Of a stretch of 64,000 nucleotides of DNA, positions 1 through 9,524 are shown piece by piece. Position 1 is the first letter of the stretch. Each line of letters starts with the position of its first letter. Under the pieces are notes generated by a model. The model made no database searches. It had not been told where the DNA came from and saw only the letters and a program-made list of their open reading frames with translations. Source of the DNA: Xanthomarina sp. F2636L (GTDB lineage Bacteria > Bacteroidota > Bacteroidia > Flavobacteriales > Flavobacteriaceae); the NCBI RefSeq assembly GCF_026410195.1, contig NZ_JAPMLM010000068.1:191001-255000 (forward strand), given 5' to 3'. The position numbers and the translations under genes were made by a program.

Positions 1-1932
1 TACCATGCTGAAACTCAAGTTATGATTCAGTTAATGTCTCATGACGATGATGTTATGCCAGACGCTATGGCTGGATTAGCTGCTTCTGCTGCTATTCAAT
101 TATCAGATTTTCCATTTGAATGTGCTATTTCCGAAGCTCGTGTAGCTAGGGTAAATGGCGAATTTGTAATCAACCCAACACGTGCACAATTAGCAGAATC
201 TGACATCGATATGATGATTGGAGCTTCTGCCGATTCTGTAATGATGGTTGAAGGTGAAATGGATGAAATTTCTGAAGAAGAAATGGCAGATGCCATTAAA
301 TTTGCTCATGAAGCAATTAAAGTACAATGTGCTGCTCAACTTAGATTAGCTGAAGCCTTTGGAAAGAAAGACGTTCGTGAATATGAGCCAGAAAGAGAAG
401 ACAAAGATTTAGAGAAGAGAATTCACGATATGGCATACGATAAGGTGTATGCTATTGCTCAAGCTGGATCTTCTAAACATGAAAGAAGTGCTGCTTTTGA
501 CGCTATAAAGGAGGAAATTAAAGCAACTTTTTCTGAAGAGGAATTGGAAGATTTTGGTGGTTTAGTTTCTAAATACTATTACCAAGCTGAAAAAGAAGCT
601 ATTCGTGATTTAACTTTAAATGAAGGTTTACGTTTAGACGGAAGGAAAACTGATCAAATAAGACCAATTTGGTGTGAAGTAGATTACTTGCCATCAACTC
701 ATGGCTCTTCAATATTTACCCGTGGAGAAACTCAAGCTTTAGCAACAGTTACATTAGGAACTTCAAGAGATGCAAACCAGGTAGACATGCCATCTTATGA
801 AGGTGAAGAGCGTTTCTATTTACATTATAACTTTCCTCCATTTTCAACTGGTGAAGCGCGTCCAATTCGTGGCACGTCTCGTCGTGAAGTAGGACATGGA
901 AACTTAGCGCAACGCGCATTGAAAGGAATGATTCCTGATGAATGTCCTTATACTGTTCGTGTAGTTTCAGAAGTTTTAGAATCTAACGGTTCGTCTTCTA
1001 TGGCAACTGTTTGTGCTGGAACTATGGCGCTTATGGATGCTGGTGTTCAATTAAAGAAACCTGTTTCTGGAATTGCTATGGGATTAATTTCCGATGCTGA
1101 ATCTGGAAAATACGCTGTTCTTTCTGATATTTTAGGAGACGAAGATCACTTAGGTGATATGGACTTTAAAGTAACAGGTACGGCAGATGGTATTACTGCT
1201 TGTCAAATGGATATCAAAGTAAAAGGTCTTTCATACGAAATTCTTGTAAATGCACTTCAACAAGCACGTGAAGGACGTTTACATATTTTAGAAAAACTAA
1301 CAGACACTATTGCTACTCCAAATGCAGATGTTAAAGAACATGCTCCAACCATGGTAACAAGACGTATTCCTAATGAATTTATTGGTGCTTTAATTGGTCC
1401 TGGTGGAAAAGTAATTCAAGAATTACAAAAAGAAACCGATACCACTATTGTTATTAACGAAGATCCAGAAACGGAAGAAGGTATTGTAGAAGTTTTAGGA
1501 GTTGGTAGAAAAGGTATCGATGCAGTTTTAGCAAAAATTGACTCCTTATTATTTAAACCCGAAGTTGGAAGTATTTACGAAGTAAAAGTAATAAAAATGT
1601 TAGATTTTGGTGCTGTAGTAGAATATACGGAAGCTCCAGGAAACGAAGTTTTATTACATGTAAGTGAACTAGCTTGGGAACGTACAGAAAACGTATCTGA
1701 CGTAGTTAATATGGGAGATGTTTTTGATGTAAAATACTTTGGAATAGATTCAAGAACTAGAAAAGAAAAAGTTTCTAGAAAAGCTATTTTACCAAAACCA
1801 GAAGGTTTTAAAGAAAGACCTCCTAGAGATAATAACAGAAATGGTGGACGTGACAATCGTGGGTCTCGCGACAATAAAGGTCGTGATAATCGTCGTGATG
1901 ATAGGAAACCAAGAGAAGATAAGAAGGATTAA
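1..1932 (+). CDS. pnp: polyribonucleotide nucleotidyltransferase (PNPase), 5' end outside window
   Basis: PNPase degrades RNA 3' to 5' by phosphorolysis in the cytoplasm. The frame is open from base 1 (YHAETQV before the Met at 22), so the first ATG here is internal and roughly the first 100 residues lie upstream. Seen in order: the end of the first RNase PH-like domain, the all-alpha linker, the second RNase PH domain with the acidic [10 protein letters not shown] segment near base 1140, a KH domain with the GPGGK loop (about 1393-1410), an S1 domain (about 1560-1790) and a basic tail rich in R, D, N and G (about 1800-1930). The tail resembles the RG-rich tails of Bacteroidetes RNA-binding proteins. 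A strong hairpin terminator follows. A decayed partial copy of this gene lies at 4965-5158. Confidence 0.97.
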   Translation, partial: YHAETQVMIQLMSHDDDVMPDAMAGLAASAAIQLSDFPFECAISEARVARVNGEFVINPTRAQLAESDIDMMIGASADSVMMVEGEMDEISEEEMADAIKFAHEAIKVQCAAQLRLAEAFGKKDVREYEPEREDKDLEKRIHDMAYDKVYAIAQAGSSKHERSAAFDAIKEEIKATFSEEELEDFGGLVSKYYYQAEKEAIRDLTLNEGLRLDGRKTDQIRPIWCEVDYLPSTHGSSIFTRGETQALATVTLGTSRDANQVDMPSYEGEERFYLHYNFPPFSTGEARPIRGTSRREVGHGNLAQRALKGMIPDECPYTVRVVSEVLESNGSSSMATVCAGTMALMDAGVQLKKPVSGIAMGLISDAESGKYAVLSDILGDEDHLGDMDFKVTGTADGITACQMDIKVKGLSYEILVNALQQAREGRLHILEKLTDTIATPNADVKEHAPTMVTRRIPNEFIGALIGPGGKVIQELQKETDTTIVINEDPETEEGIVEVLGVGRKGIDAVLAKIDSLLFKPEVGSIYEVKVIKMLDFGAVVEYTEAPGNEVLLHVSELAWERTENVSDVVNMGDVFDVKYFGIDSRTRKEKVSRKAILPKPEGFKERPPRDNNRNGGRDNRGSRDNKGRDNRRDDRKPREDKKD

Positions 1933-1955
1933 TAAATCTTTTTAAAATCTATAAA

Positions 1956-1993
1956 TAAAAAGCCTATTCATTAATTTGAATAGGCTTTTTTTA
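1956..1993 (+). terminator. terminator between pnp and the convergent histidine kinase
   Basis: Stem AGCCTATTCA / TGAATAGGCT with a short loop, flanked by an A run on the left and T7 on the right. It begins about 25 bases after the pnp stop. The A/T flanks make it usable from both strands, so it may also end the kinase gene that converges on pnp. Confidence 0.85.
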
Positions 1994-2175
1994 GTCTAAT
2001 GTTTGCCAAAAAGTTTCTGGACAATGCCATAAAAAATTATCTTTATTTGATAATACTAACACAAAACTTAATACATTCAGATTTGTTAATTAGCTAAAAC
2101 TAATAATATAACAGAATGTATGCACATAACAAAAGTATAATAAGAATTTTGAAGTAAAACCAATGTGGAATTAAA

Positions 2176-4392
2176 CTAGGATTCAGAAGAATATTTTCGG
2201 ATCATTTTTAAAAGTTTTCGAGTATCAAAGGGTTTTGCTATAATGTCATCTATTCCAGACGCTATTGCCGTATCATAAACTTCTTCTCTTTCAAAAGCTG
2301 TTAAAGCAATTACAGGAACTGTAATTCCCTTTTCTCTGATGAGTTTTGTCGTTTCATACCCGTTAATTTTTGGCATATTAATGTCCATTAATATGGCATC
2401 ATAAGTTGTGTTCTTTAACATTTCCAAAGCCATAAAACCATCATCTGCAATATCACATACATATTTATTATTTTCCAATAGCTTTTTAGTAACCATCTGG
2501 TTTATTTTATTATCTTCTACTAATAGTATTTTTAAACCAAAATCTTCAAAGAAGACATCTTCAATATTATTTATTGGTTTTTCTAGGGTGTCATTTTCAA
2601 ACTCTAATGGAATTGTAAACACAACCGAAGTACCAACGTTTTCCTCACTTTTTAAAGAAATGGTTCCTTTAAATAATGTTACTAAATTCTTAACGATACT
2701 TAAGCCAATTCCTGTGCCTTGATAATCATCCTCTTTTCTGTTAATTTGAACAAATTTTTCGAAAATTTTTTCTTGATATTCTAATGGAATTCCAACACCA
2801 GTATCTGAAATTGTAAAGGAAATATAAACTAAATTAGATTCTTGGTTTTCCAACTTTGCTGTTATGGAAACCGTTCCATCAGTGGTAAACTTTAAAGAAT
2901 TACTTACTAAATTGATAATAATTTGAGATAATCGAATAGAATCTCCTAAAACAAATTGTGGTATTTTAGTATCGACGTCTACTACAATTTTATTACGGTG
3001 TTTTTTGGCAATCACAGAGAGAGAATCCTTAATTGTATAAAGTTTTTCTTCAATATCAAAACGATTATTTTCTAATACAACGCTATTCTCTTCAAATTTA
3101 TGAACCTTTAAAACATCATTGACTAATGCTAAAAGGTAATTAGCAGAGAATTTAAGTGCTTTCAGATGCGGACTGTTTTCCAGTTCTTTATGCTCGGTCT
3201 CAATAATATCTGTAATTCCAATAACACCATAAAGTGGCGTGCGTAGCTCGTGACTAATTGTAGAAACAAACTGTGTTTTTAAAAGTGTGGCTTCTTCTGC
3301 TTTTTCTTTTGCTACTTTTAACGCTTCATTAGTATGTTTTAATTCTTCATTATTAATTTTCCTTATTTTATTTAATTTAAATTGATAATAAAGAAGTAAT
3401 AATATGCCTAAAAAAATGACAACTACTAAAATTGATAATAATTTTAGATTGGCAAGTTTTTGGTCTTGGATTTCTTTTTCCGCCTCTACTTTAACCAACT
3501 TACTTTTAACCTCTTCTTTTTCAATTTTTTGACTTAAAAGTTCAATGTTTTCATTCTGTTCTAAATCGAGTAATATTTTTTGTAAGGAGTCAGTTTTTAT
3601 AGTAAACTCTTCAAGTTTATCTACAACATTAGTTTTTTTATAAAATTCTTTTAATAATTGGCAAATTTCTAATTCATGAGATTTTGGGAAATATTTTGGT
3701 CTTTCTAAACAAATTTGGTAAGCTTTTATATAATTTTCTTCCGCCAAAACATTGAAATTGCGCCAAACATTATAATTACCTGTCAAAAAATAGTAATAAA
3801 AGTGTAATTCACGTTCCTTTTCAAATTCATTTAAATGAGGCTCTATTTCATCTAATAGACGTTTTCCTTTTTCAAAATATTCATCATCAATATAAATATT
3901 TGCCAAATTTGCGAGATAGTATAAATATCCAACTCTATTAACTTTTTTAGAATGTTCTATGGCTTTTAAATAATATTTTGCCCCAATCTCATTGTCTTTT
4001 TTGTTATAGGCATATAAATTTCCAAGGTTGTTATAAACCCAGCTTAAAATAGTATCATTTTTAATTTTAGTAGCATAAACAAGCGACCTATTAAAGTATT
4101 TAATAGCATTATCGTCATCTTCATGATGAGAATAATTTAAGCCAATTAAATTATAAACTATCGCTGTTTGTTTACTATCGTTATGTTTAAGTGTTAATGT
4201 AAGTGCTTTTTTTGCGTTTTCTAAAGACTTATCATATTCATTAGAATTAAAAAATACTCTTGAAGAATCAATCAATTCACTAATCTCTTTGTCTACAACT
4301 AGTTTTTTGGTATTTAATTCTTGGCCATAAGAAAAAAACAAATTAAAAATAACTGAAAGTAATAAGAAAATATTTTTAGTAGTTGGAGTCAT
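2176..4392 (-). CDS. TPR-containing hybrid sensor histidine kinase/response regulator
   Basis: A membrane signalling protein of about 738 residues. It has an N-terminal signal peptide, a periplasmic region of tetratricopeptide repeats (about 35-270), a coiled coil, one membrane span (LSILVVVIFLGILLLLYY, about 320-338) and a second coiled coil. The cytoplasmic part has a HisKA domain with the H-box SHELRTPL, a HATPase domain (N box NLVSNSLKF, G boxes DTGVGIP and GTGIGLSI) and a C-terminal receiver domain (LLVEDNKINQ, phospho-acceptor Asp in LMDINMP, Lys in AKPFD). There is no DNA-binding output domain, so phosphate probably passes to a separate regulator, which I cannot see. The ATG at 4392 is preferred over the GTG one codon upstream. 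It stands alone between pnp and non-coding DNA; the ligand is unknown. Confidence 0.93.
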   Translation of the reverse strand: MTPTTKNIFLLLSVIFNLFFSYGQELNTKKLVVDKEISELIDSSRVFFNSNEYDKSLENAKKALTLTLKHNDSKQTAIVYNLIGLNYSHHEDDDNAIKYFNRSLVYATKIKNDTILSWVYNNLGNLYAYNKKDNEIGAKYYLKAIEHSKKVNRVGYLYYLANLANIYIDDEYFEKGKRLLDEIEPHLNEFEKERELHFYYYFLTGNYNVWRNFNVLAEENYIKAYQICLERPKYFPKSHELEICQLLKEFYKKTNVVDKLEEFTIKTDSLQKILLDLEQNENIELLSQKIEKEEVKSKLVKVEAEKEIQDQKLANLKLLSILVVVIFLGILLLLYYQFKLNKIRKINNEELKHTNEALKVAKEKAEEATLLKTQFVSTISHELRTPLYGVIGITDIIETEHKELENSPHLKALKFSANYLLALVNDVLKVHKFEENSVVLENNRFDIEEKLYTIKDSLSVIAKKHRNKIVVDVDTKIPQFVLGDSIRLSQIIINLVSNSLKFTTDGTVSITAKLENQESNLVYISFTISDTGVGIPLEYQEKIFEKFVQINRKEDDYQGTGIGLSIVKNLVTLFKGTISLKSEENVGTSVVFTIPLEFENDTLEKPINNIEDVFFEDFGLKILLVEDNKINQMVTKKLLENNKYVCDIADDGFMALEMLKNTTYDAILMDINMPKINGYETTKLIREKGITVPVIALTAFEREEVYDTAIASGIDDIIAKPFDTRKLLKMIRKYSSES

Positions 4393-4961
4393 CACTAATC
4401 ACAATTTGGGTTTACAAAATAAAGCCTTTTTTTTAGATAAAACGTCGTTAAAATCCGATAAAAGTAATACTCAATCAATAATTCTTTAAAAAAAGAATAT
4501 TATATGTTGCTTTCAGTCATAAACTTCCTAAAGCGTAAATTTTTGTTAAATAACTTTTATAAACTCTGGTCGTATATAGCTAAAAGACATAAATTTCAAA
4601 CAAACCCAAAATACAAGCCTCAAAAAAAAAGTACAATCGCTTCTAGATTACAACAAACCAAAATAGCGAACCTTCTAAAATTAAAAACATTTTTAAGCCA
4701 AACATTTATTGGTAGTAATATAATTCAAAACGTTTATAATAAGATTACTTCAGTTAGTAAGTTCGTTTTTATTGTTTTAAGTGAAAATTTATTTACCGTT
4801 TTCCATAATGGTTTATAGCAATTTAATGCACATTATGGAGGTTTGGTATTTGGCTTAACTTTTTATATTTACACTCAAAATTCTATTTGTTTCAAAGCCT
4901 TTTTATGTCATTTGTATGCTTATATTTTAAGTATCAGACTATTGAATCCGTTTAGGATGAA
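4393..4961. other. long spacer without a convincing gene
   Basis: AT-rich DNA between the kinase start and the pnp relic. It presumably carries the kinase promoter near 4393-4440. One 104-codon open frame on the plus strand (4504-4818) is lysine- and asparagine-rich low-complexity sequence with no recognisable domain; I do not call it a gene. Nothing else is apparent. Confidence 0.5.
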
Positions 4962-5158
4962 GCATTAGCAACAGTTACATTAGGAACTTCAAGAAATGCA
5001 AACTAGGTAAACATATCCTCTTATGAAGGAGAAGAGCGTTTCTATTAACAGTATAATTTCCCTCCTTGCTCTACCGGAATAGCTAGGCCTATTCGTGGAT
5101 CTCTTGACAATAAAGGTCGATTAATCGTAGTGATGACAAAAAAAATAAACAAGTGGTA
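4962..5158 (+). pseudogene. decayed, internally deleted copy of pnp
   Basis: Bases 4965-5098 align without a gap to pnp 739-872, with a 30-base identical run at the left end. By my hand count there are 23 mismatches in 134 positions, 14 of them at third codon positions. Two sense codons have become stops (CAG to TAG and TTA to TAA). At 5094-5098 (CGTGG) the match jumps to pnp 1858, so about 990 bases (330 codons, in phase) are missing. CGTGG is present at both pnp positions, 868-872 and 1858-1862, which suggests deletion at a short direct repeat. The match then runs through the RGD-rich tail, with a one-base deletion near 5120, and fades by about 5158. It cannot make PNPase. Confidence 0.9.
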
Positions 5159-5259
5159 AAAAATAACACGACTTCTTAAATAACCATAGTAAATCCAGAT
5201 TTTTGCCATTCGTTAAAAGATCCGATTTTCTATTTTTAATATAAACATAAGTTATCAAG

Positions 5260-5267
5260 TAATTTTG
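5260..5267 (+). promoter_or_regulatory. -7 promoter box for the Ntn hydrolase gene
   Basis: TAATTTTG fits the Bacteroidetes -7 consensus TAnnTTTG and lies 45 bases before the ATG at 5313. I see no clear -33 TTTG box at the usual spacing. Confidence 0.45.
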
Positions 5268-5312
5268 TACTTTTAACAGGAATATTTTTTACTTACATAT
5301 AACCCCAAATTT

Positions 5313-6350
5313 ATGAAACAACAAAACTCATTAATACGAACCACATTACTACTGCTTATCGCCTCTGTTTTACAGTCTTCAGCATGTACCAGATTTGTTT
5401 ATTGTGGAGAAGACCACCAAGTCATTACAGCCAGGTCTATGGATTGGTTTGAAGATGTCCATAGTGATATTTGGCTATTTCCAAGAGACATGAAAAAAGA
5501 CGGCGGTTTAGGAACAGGTTCCATAACCTGGACTTCTAAATATGCTAGTGTAGTACTTTCAGGATATGATATTGCTACAGTTGATGGTATAAACGAAAAA
5601 GGATTAGTAGCCAACCTTCTCTATTTAGCCGAAACAAAATTTGGAGCTACAAACGATAAGCCAACCCTTTCTATTGGTGCATGGACCCAGTTTGTATTAG
5701 ATAATTATGCCAATGTAGACGAAGCAGTAGAGCACTTGCAGAAAGAGCCCTTCCGTATCATTGCTAGCACTTTACCCAATGGTTCTTATCCTGGTTTACA
5801 CTTGTCTTTATCAGATAATACTGGTAATTCTGCTATATTAGAATACATTGATGGCCAATTGGTAATACATAAAGGAAAAGAACATACCGTTATGACTAAC
5901 TCCCCTATTTACGAAGAACAAATAGCCTTAAATAAGTATTGGGAAAATATTGGAGGCATGACCATGTTACCTGGAACAAACAGAGCAAGCGACAGATACG
6001 TGCGCGCCTCATTTTACACTAAAGCACTTCCAAAATTTAAAGATAACCGTATGGCTGTTTCGGCAGCCTTCAGCGTTATACGTAACGTTTCAGTTCCTTT
6101 AGGAATAGCTGATCCAGACGCACCCAACATTGCAACAACAATTTGGAGAACAGTGGCAGATCAAAAAAACTTAGTTTATTATTACGAATCGGCTATATCA
6201 CCAAACGTCTTTTGGGTGGATTTAAATACTATTGATCTTTCTAATGTAAAAAGCCCTAGAAGAATTGATTTGGAAGGACACCCAATCTTATCTGGAAACG
6301 TTGCTAACAAATTTGAAACGGCTCAACCTTTTAAATGGTTAGCGCCGTAA
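5313..6350 (+). CDS. linear amide C-N hydrolase (choloylglycine hydrolase / penicillin V acylase family)
   Basis: A 345-residue secreted or periplasmic N-terminal-nucleophile hydrolase. The signal peptide (about 1-24) ends SSA and is followed at once by Cys25 in CTRFVY. Cleavage there would expose the catalytic N-terminal cysteine, as in bile salt hydrolases and penicillin V acylases. Other family marks are ARSMDW near residue 40 (the Arg-Asp pair that positions the nucleophile), the NEKGL segment near 92 and TNSP near 195. Family members cleave conjugated bile acids, penicillin V or acyl-homoserine lactones; the true substrate cannot be read from sequence, and bile salts are unlikely for a free-living flavobacterium. 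It is a single gene with its own terminator. Confidence 0.92.
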   Translation: MKQQNSLIRTTLLLLIASVLQSSACTRFVYCGEDHQVITARSMDWFEDVHSDIWLFPRDMKKDGGLGTGSITWTSKYASVVLSGYDIATVDGINEKGLVANLLYLAETKFGATNDKPTLSIGAWTQFVLDNYANVDEAVEHLQKEPFRIIASTLPNGSYPGLHLSLSDNTGNSAILEYIDGQLVIHKGKEHTVMTNSPIYEEQIALNKYWENIGGMTMLPGTNRASDRYVRASFYTKALPKFKDNRMAVSAAFSVIRNVSVPLGIADPDAPNIATTIWRTVADQKNLVYYYESAISPNVFWVDLNTIDLSNVKSPRRIDLEGHPILSGNVANKFETAQPFKWLAP

Positions 6351-6364
6351 ACCAAAATACATTT

Positions 6365-6400
6365 AAAAAAAGCCCTACATGATGTGTAGGGCTTTTTTTT
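6365..6400 (+). terminator. terminator after the Ntn hydrolase gene
   Basis: Perfect stem AGCCCTACA / TGTAGGGCT with a 5-base loop, A6 before and T8 after, starting 15 bases past the stop codon. Confidence 0.92.
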
Positions 6401-6445
6401 TATAATATAAACCTAATGGGGCTACAACACAAAAAAACGACATAC

Positions 6446-6470
6446 TGTCACCTTTTTGACGGCTGTGTCA
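6446..6470 (+). promoter_or_regulatory. candidate operator upstream of proC (TGTCA repeats)
   Basis: TGTCA at 6446-6450, TGAC at 6457-6460 and TGTCA at 6466-6470. The two direct TGTCA boxes start 20 bases apart (about two helical turns) with an inverted half-site between them. They lie about 180 bases before proC in a 250-base leader that is otherwise empty. This looks like a protein-binding site, but I cannot name the regulator, and no -7 box is clear nearby. Confidence 0.3.
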
Positions 6471-6648
6471 ATTCGAAAAATTACATATTTCACAATAAAT
6501 GTTTGATATTTTTACGAATTATCTAAGCATTATCCTCAAAACACATGTATATAGGATTTCTGAAAATTAATTTATTTTTTCGGGTCTTCCGTATGGTCCT
6601 TGTACAATATATAGAAATTAATATTGATAATCAATACATTACAAAAAC

Positions 6649-7455
6649 ATGAAAGTATTAGTAATTGGAGCAGGAAATATGGGATTGACGTATTCTGAAG
6701 GTATGGCGAATTCGTCCTTATTAGGAAAACAGAATCTAAAGATATATGATACTGATCCAAATAAAATTACAAAATTAAGCAAAGAACCTCATTTTGACGT
6801 TTATGATAATTTAGAGGCTTGCTTACCAAAAGCAGACATTGTCTTTCTTGCTGTAAAGCCATATCATATTGAAGACTTATTCAAAACTATGACTTCATTA
6901 ATAAACCATCAGCAATTATTTGTGTCCTTAATGGCAGGAGTTACAATTGACACAATTAAAGACCTTTTAGGTGCCAAAAAAGTAGTTAGAGCCATGCCAA
7001 ATTTACCAGCCAAAGTTGGAAAGGGTGTTACCTCTTACACAGAATCTGAAGACGTTTCTAAAGTAGAACTGATTATGGTTCGAAATTTATTAGATACAAC
7101 AGGAACATCCATTCATGTAGATACTGAGAAATTTATTGATGCATCCACAGGTATTTCTGGAAGTGGACCAGCCTATGTGTTTTACTTTATGCAATCTATG
7201 TTGGACGCCGCATTAAAAATGGGCTTTTCAGATTACGACTCCAAAGTGCTGGTTAGCAACACCTTTGAAGGTGCCATTGAATTATTTAACCAGTCAAATA
7301 TTTCTCCAGAAACTTGGATTAATCGTGTTGCCTCAAAAGGTGGAACCACACAAGCAGCCATAGACTCTATGGACGATAATAATGTTAAACAGCTTATTCA
7401 AGATGCAGCATATGCTGCTTTTGATAGAGCAATAGAATTAGGAAAAGAAAAATAA
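6649..7455 (+). CDS. proC: pyrroline-5-carboxylate reductase
   Basis: Catalyses the last step of proline synthesis, NAD(P)H reduction of pyrroline-5-carboxylate. The 268 residues match the family. The N-terminal Rossmann motif is GAGNMG (residues 7-12). The C-terminal dimerisation domain carries the family signature around GISGSGPAYVFYF (about 172-184) and the SKGGTT segment (about 227-232). First of three genes in the order proC-proB-proA, one base before proB, so translation is probably coupled. Confidence 0.97.
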   Translation: MKVLVIGAGNMGLTYSEGMANSSLLGKQNLKIYDTDPNKITKLSKEPHFDVYDNLEACLPKADIVFLAVKPYHIEDLFKTMTSLINHQQLFVSLMAGVTIDTIKDLLGAKKVVRAMPNLPAKVGKGVTSYTESEDVSKVELIMVRNLLDTTGTSIHVDTEKFIDASTGISGSGPAYVFYFMQSMLDAALKMGFSDYDSKVLVSNTFEGAIELFNQSNISPETWINRVASKGGTTQAAIDSMDDNNVKQLIQDAAYAAFDRAIELGKEK

Positions 7456-7456
7456 T

Positions 7457-8233
7457 ATGAGCGACGACATTAAGCGCGTAGTAGTAAAAGTAGGAACAAA
7501 CGTTTTAACCAATAAAGATAACCGGATTTTAGGACCCGTTTTAAGAGAACTTGTTCGCCAGATTTCAGTATTATATGAAAACGATGTTATGGTGGTTTTA
7601 GTCTCTTCAGGTTCGGCAATTGCAGGAAAAGAAGTTATTGGCGACACCGAAATATCTGATAAATCCATTAGACGTCAGGTATATTCTTCCGTAGGTCAAC
7701 CTCGTATGATGCGTCATTACTATAGTTTATTTCACGATTATGGCATGCGTTGCGCTCAAGTTTTGGCAACGAAACGAGATTTTGACCCTGGAATGCATCG
7801 CGAAAATATGATTAACTGTTACGAAGGGCTTCTATCCGAAGGCATTGTACCAATTGCAAATGAAGATGATGCCGTTTCTATAACCATGTCTATGTTTACA
7901 GATAATGATGAGTTAGCAAGTTTAGTAGCCGAGTTAATTGATGCAGATAGGTTAATAATTTTATCAGATACCGATGGACTTTACACAGGACATCCAGATG
8001 ATGAAGATTCCATAAAGATTAAAGAGGTTTCCTTTAATCAAGATGTGGAACAATACGTAAAAGAATCTGATAAAAAAGAAGGCGAAGGCCGTGGTGGTAT
8101 GGCTTCAAAATTACGTATTGCAAAAGTCACAGCACAAAAAAACATTCCAACATATATTGCCAATGGAAAACGTGAAAATGTGATTGTTGACATAGTTAAT
8201 GACAAGGAAGTAGGAACCAAATTTATTCATTAA
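7457..8233 (+). CDS. proB: glutamate 5-kinase, kinase domain only
   Basis: Phosphorylates glutamate to gamma-glutamyl phosphate, the committed step of proline synthesis. It is an amino acid kinase fold with VVKVGTNVLT at the N-terminus, VSSGSAIAGK, the NEDDAVS substrate loop, LSDTDGLYT, and a GRGGMASK nucleotide loop near residues 212-219. At 258 residues it lacks the C-terminal PUA domain of the E. coli enzyme; short ProB proteins are common in this phylum. The ATG lies one base after the proC stop and proA starts 11 bases after its stop, so the three are co-transcribed. Feedback inhibition by proline is usual for the family, but the PUA-less form may respond differently (inference). Confidence 0.96.
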   Translation: MSDDIKRVVVKVGTNVLTNKDNRILGPVLRELVRQISVLYENDVMVVLVSSGSAIAGKEVIGDTEISDKSIRRQVYSSVGQPRMMRHYYSLFHDYGMRCAQVLATKRDFDPGMHRENMINCYEGLLSEGIVPIANEDDAVSITMSMFTDNDELASLVAELIDADRLIILSDTDGLYTGHPDDEDSIKIKEVSFNQDVEQYVKESDKKEGEGRGGMASKLRIAKVTAQKNIPTYIANGKRENVIVDIVNDKEVGTKFIH

Positions 8234-8244
8234 AAACAAAACAA

Positions 8245-9444
8245 ATGGAATTATTACATACAGATAAGAAAAACGACGTTTTAAATTCAATGATTAAAAT
8301 TATTGATAGAGAACGCGAAAACATAATAAAAGCAAACAAGCAAGATTTAGAAGCTTTTAAAAAAGACGATCAAGCTTTATACGATCGATTAGTAGTTAAT
8401 TCTGCTAAAGTGGATGGTATGATTCAAGCCATAAAAGAAGTTCGTGATCAAGTAGATCCAGTGGGTACTACTATTTCTGACATGACCTTAGATAGCGGCT
8501 TGCAAATTACCAATAAAACAGCACCTTTTGGAACGATAATGATAATTTACGAATCGCGCCCAGATGTAACCATAGAAGCTGCAGTTGTAGCATTTAAAGC
8601 CAATAATAAAATATTATTAAAAGGTGGAAAAGAGGCTGTTAACAGTAATTTAATCCTTGAAAAATGCTGGCATGAAGCTTTAGAAGAAAATAAATTGTCT
8701 AAAGATTGGATAAAACTTCTTCATTTAAAACGTGAAGAAACACAAGAGTTTTTAAGAAATCCAACAGAGAAAATCGATTTAATTGTACCTCGTGGTGGCG
8801 AACGTCTAATTAAATTTGTAAAAGATCATGCTACTTGTGCTGTCCTAATTTCTGGACGTGGAAACAACTTTTTATATGTTTCAAAACATGCCAATTGGGA
8901 GAAAGCTGTAAAAGTAATTGTGAATGCCAAAACAAATAAAATTTCTGGTTGCAATGCTTTAGATAAAGTATTGATTGACAAAAATATTTCTAATTATAAA
9001 GAAAAGATTAAGGAACTTCAAGAAACCTTAAATCATGTAGGAGTTTCTTTAGTAGTTGATAAAAAAATTGGTGAGATTTTAACCAGTGAAGATCAAATTC
9101 TTAGTGAAGATACTTGGTATGAAGAGTTTTTAGCAATGAAAATTCTATTGGCCGAAGTAGACAGTATGGATCAAGCTATTACCATGATTAACACTTATTC
9201 TGGCGGACATTCGACCGCTATTATTACAGAAGACAAAAAGGAAGCAACTACCTTTATGGAGCAAGTAGATAGCGCTGCAGTTTACCACAATGCTTCTACC
9301 CGATTTACAGATGGTGGGCAAATGGGTGTTGGTGCCGAATTAGCGATTAGTACAGATAAATTGCACCATCGTGGACCATTAGGTTTAAATCAATTAGTTA
9401 CCAATAAATATTACGTATTTGGGGATGGACATGTTCGCGTATAG
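8245..9444 (+). CDS. proA: glutamate-5-semialdehyde dehydrogenase (gamma-glutamyl phosphate reductase)
   Basis: Reduces gamma-glutamyl phosphate to glutamate semialdehyde, which cyclises to the ProC substrate. The 399 residues have an aldehyde-dehydrogenase-type fold. Family segments are APFGTIMIIYESRPDVT, LKGGKEAVNSN, VPRGGERLIKFV, the catalytic cysteine in SGCNALD (about residue 234), and NASTRFTDGGQMGVGAE near the C-terminus. Last gene of proCBA; a hairpin terminator follows about 30 bases after the stop. The enzyme probably forms a channelling complex with ProB, as inferred for other bacteria. Confidence 0.97.
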   Translation: MELLHTDKKNDVLNSMIKIIDRERENIIKANKQDLEAFKKDDQALYDRLVVNSAKVDGMIQAIKEVRDQVDPVGTTISDMTLDSGLQITNKTAPFGTIMIIYESRPDVTIEAAVVAFKANNKILLKGGKEAVNSNLILEKCWHEALEENKLSKDWIKLLHLKREETQEFLRNPTEKIDLIVPRGGERLIKFVKDHATCAVLISGRGNNFLYVSKHANWEKAVKVIVNAKTNKISGCNALDKVLIDKNISNYKEKIKELQETLNHVGVSLVVDKKIGEILTSEDQILSEDTWYEEFLAMKILLAEVDSMDQAITMINTYSGGHSTAIITEDKKEATTFMEQVDSAAVYHNASTRFTDGGQMGVGAELAISTDKLHHRGPLGLNQLVTNKYYVFGDGHVRV

Positions 9445-9475
9445 TAAATAACTTAATTAGACATCTCTAATAAAA

Positions 9476-9505
9476 AAGCCCATCAAATTAATATTTGATG
9501 GGCTT
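9476..9505 (+). terminator. terminator of proCBA
   Basis: Stem AAGCCCATCAAAT / ATTTGATGGGCTT around a TAAT loop, preceded by an A run and followed by ATAATTTTT. The gene at 9525 converges on it from the other strand, so it may serve both. Confidence 0.8.
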
Positions 9506-9524
9506 ATAATTTTTAACCTTTTCC

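Noticed and set aside
4504-4818. 104-codon open frame on the plus strand
   Set aside because: Low-complexity Lys/Asn/Phe-rich translation, no domain, no signal or promoter; lies in a decayed region. Probably chance in AT-rich DNA.
7457-8233. Truncated proB lacking the PUA domain
   Set aside because: Gene spacing is tight and undisturbed, and PUA-less ProB is a normal form; not a broken gene.
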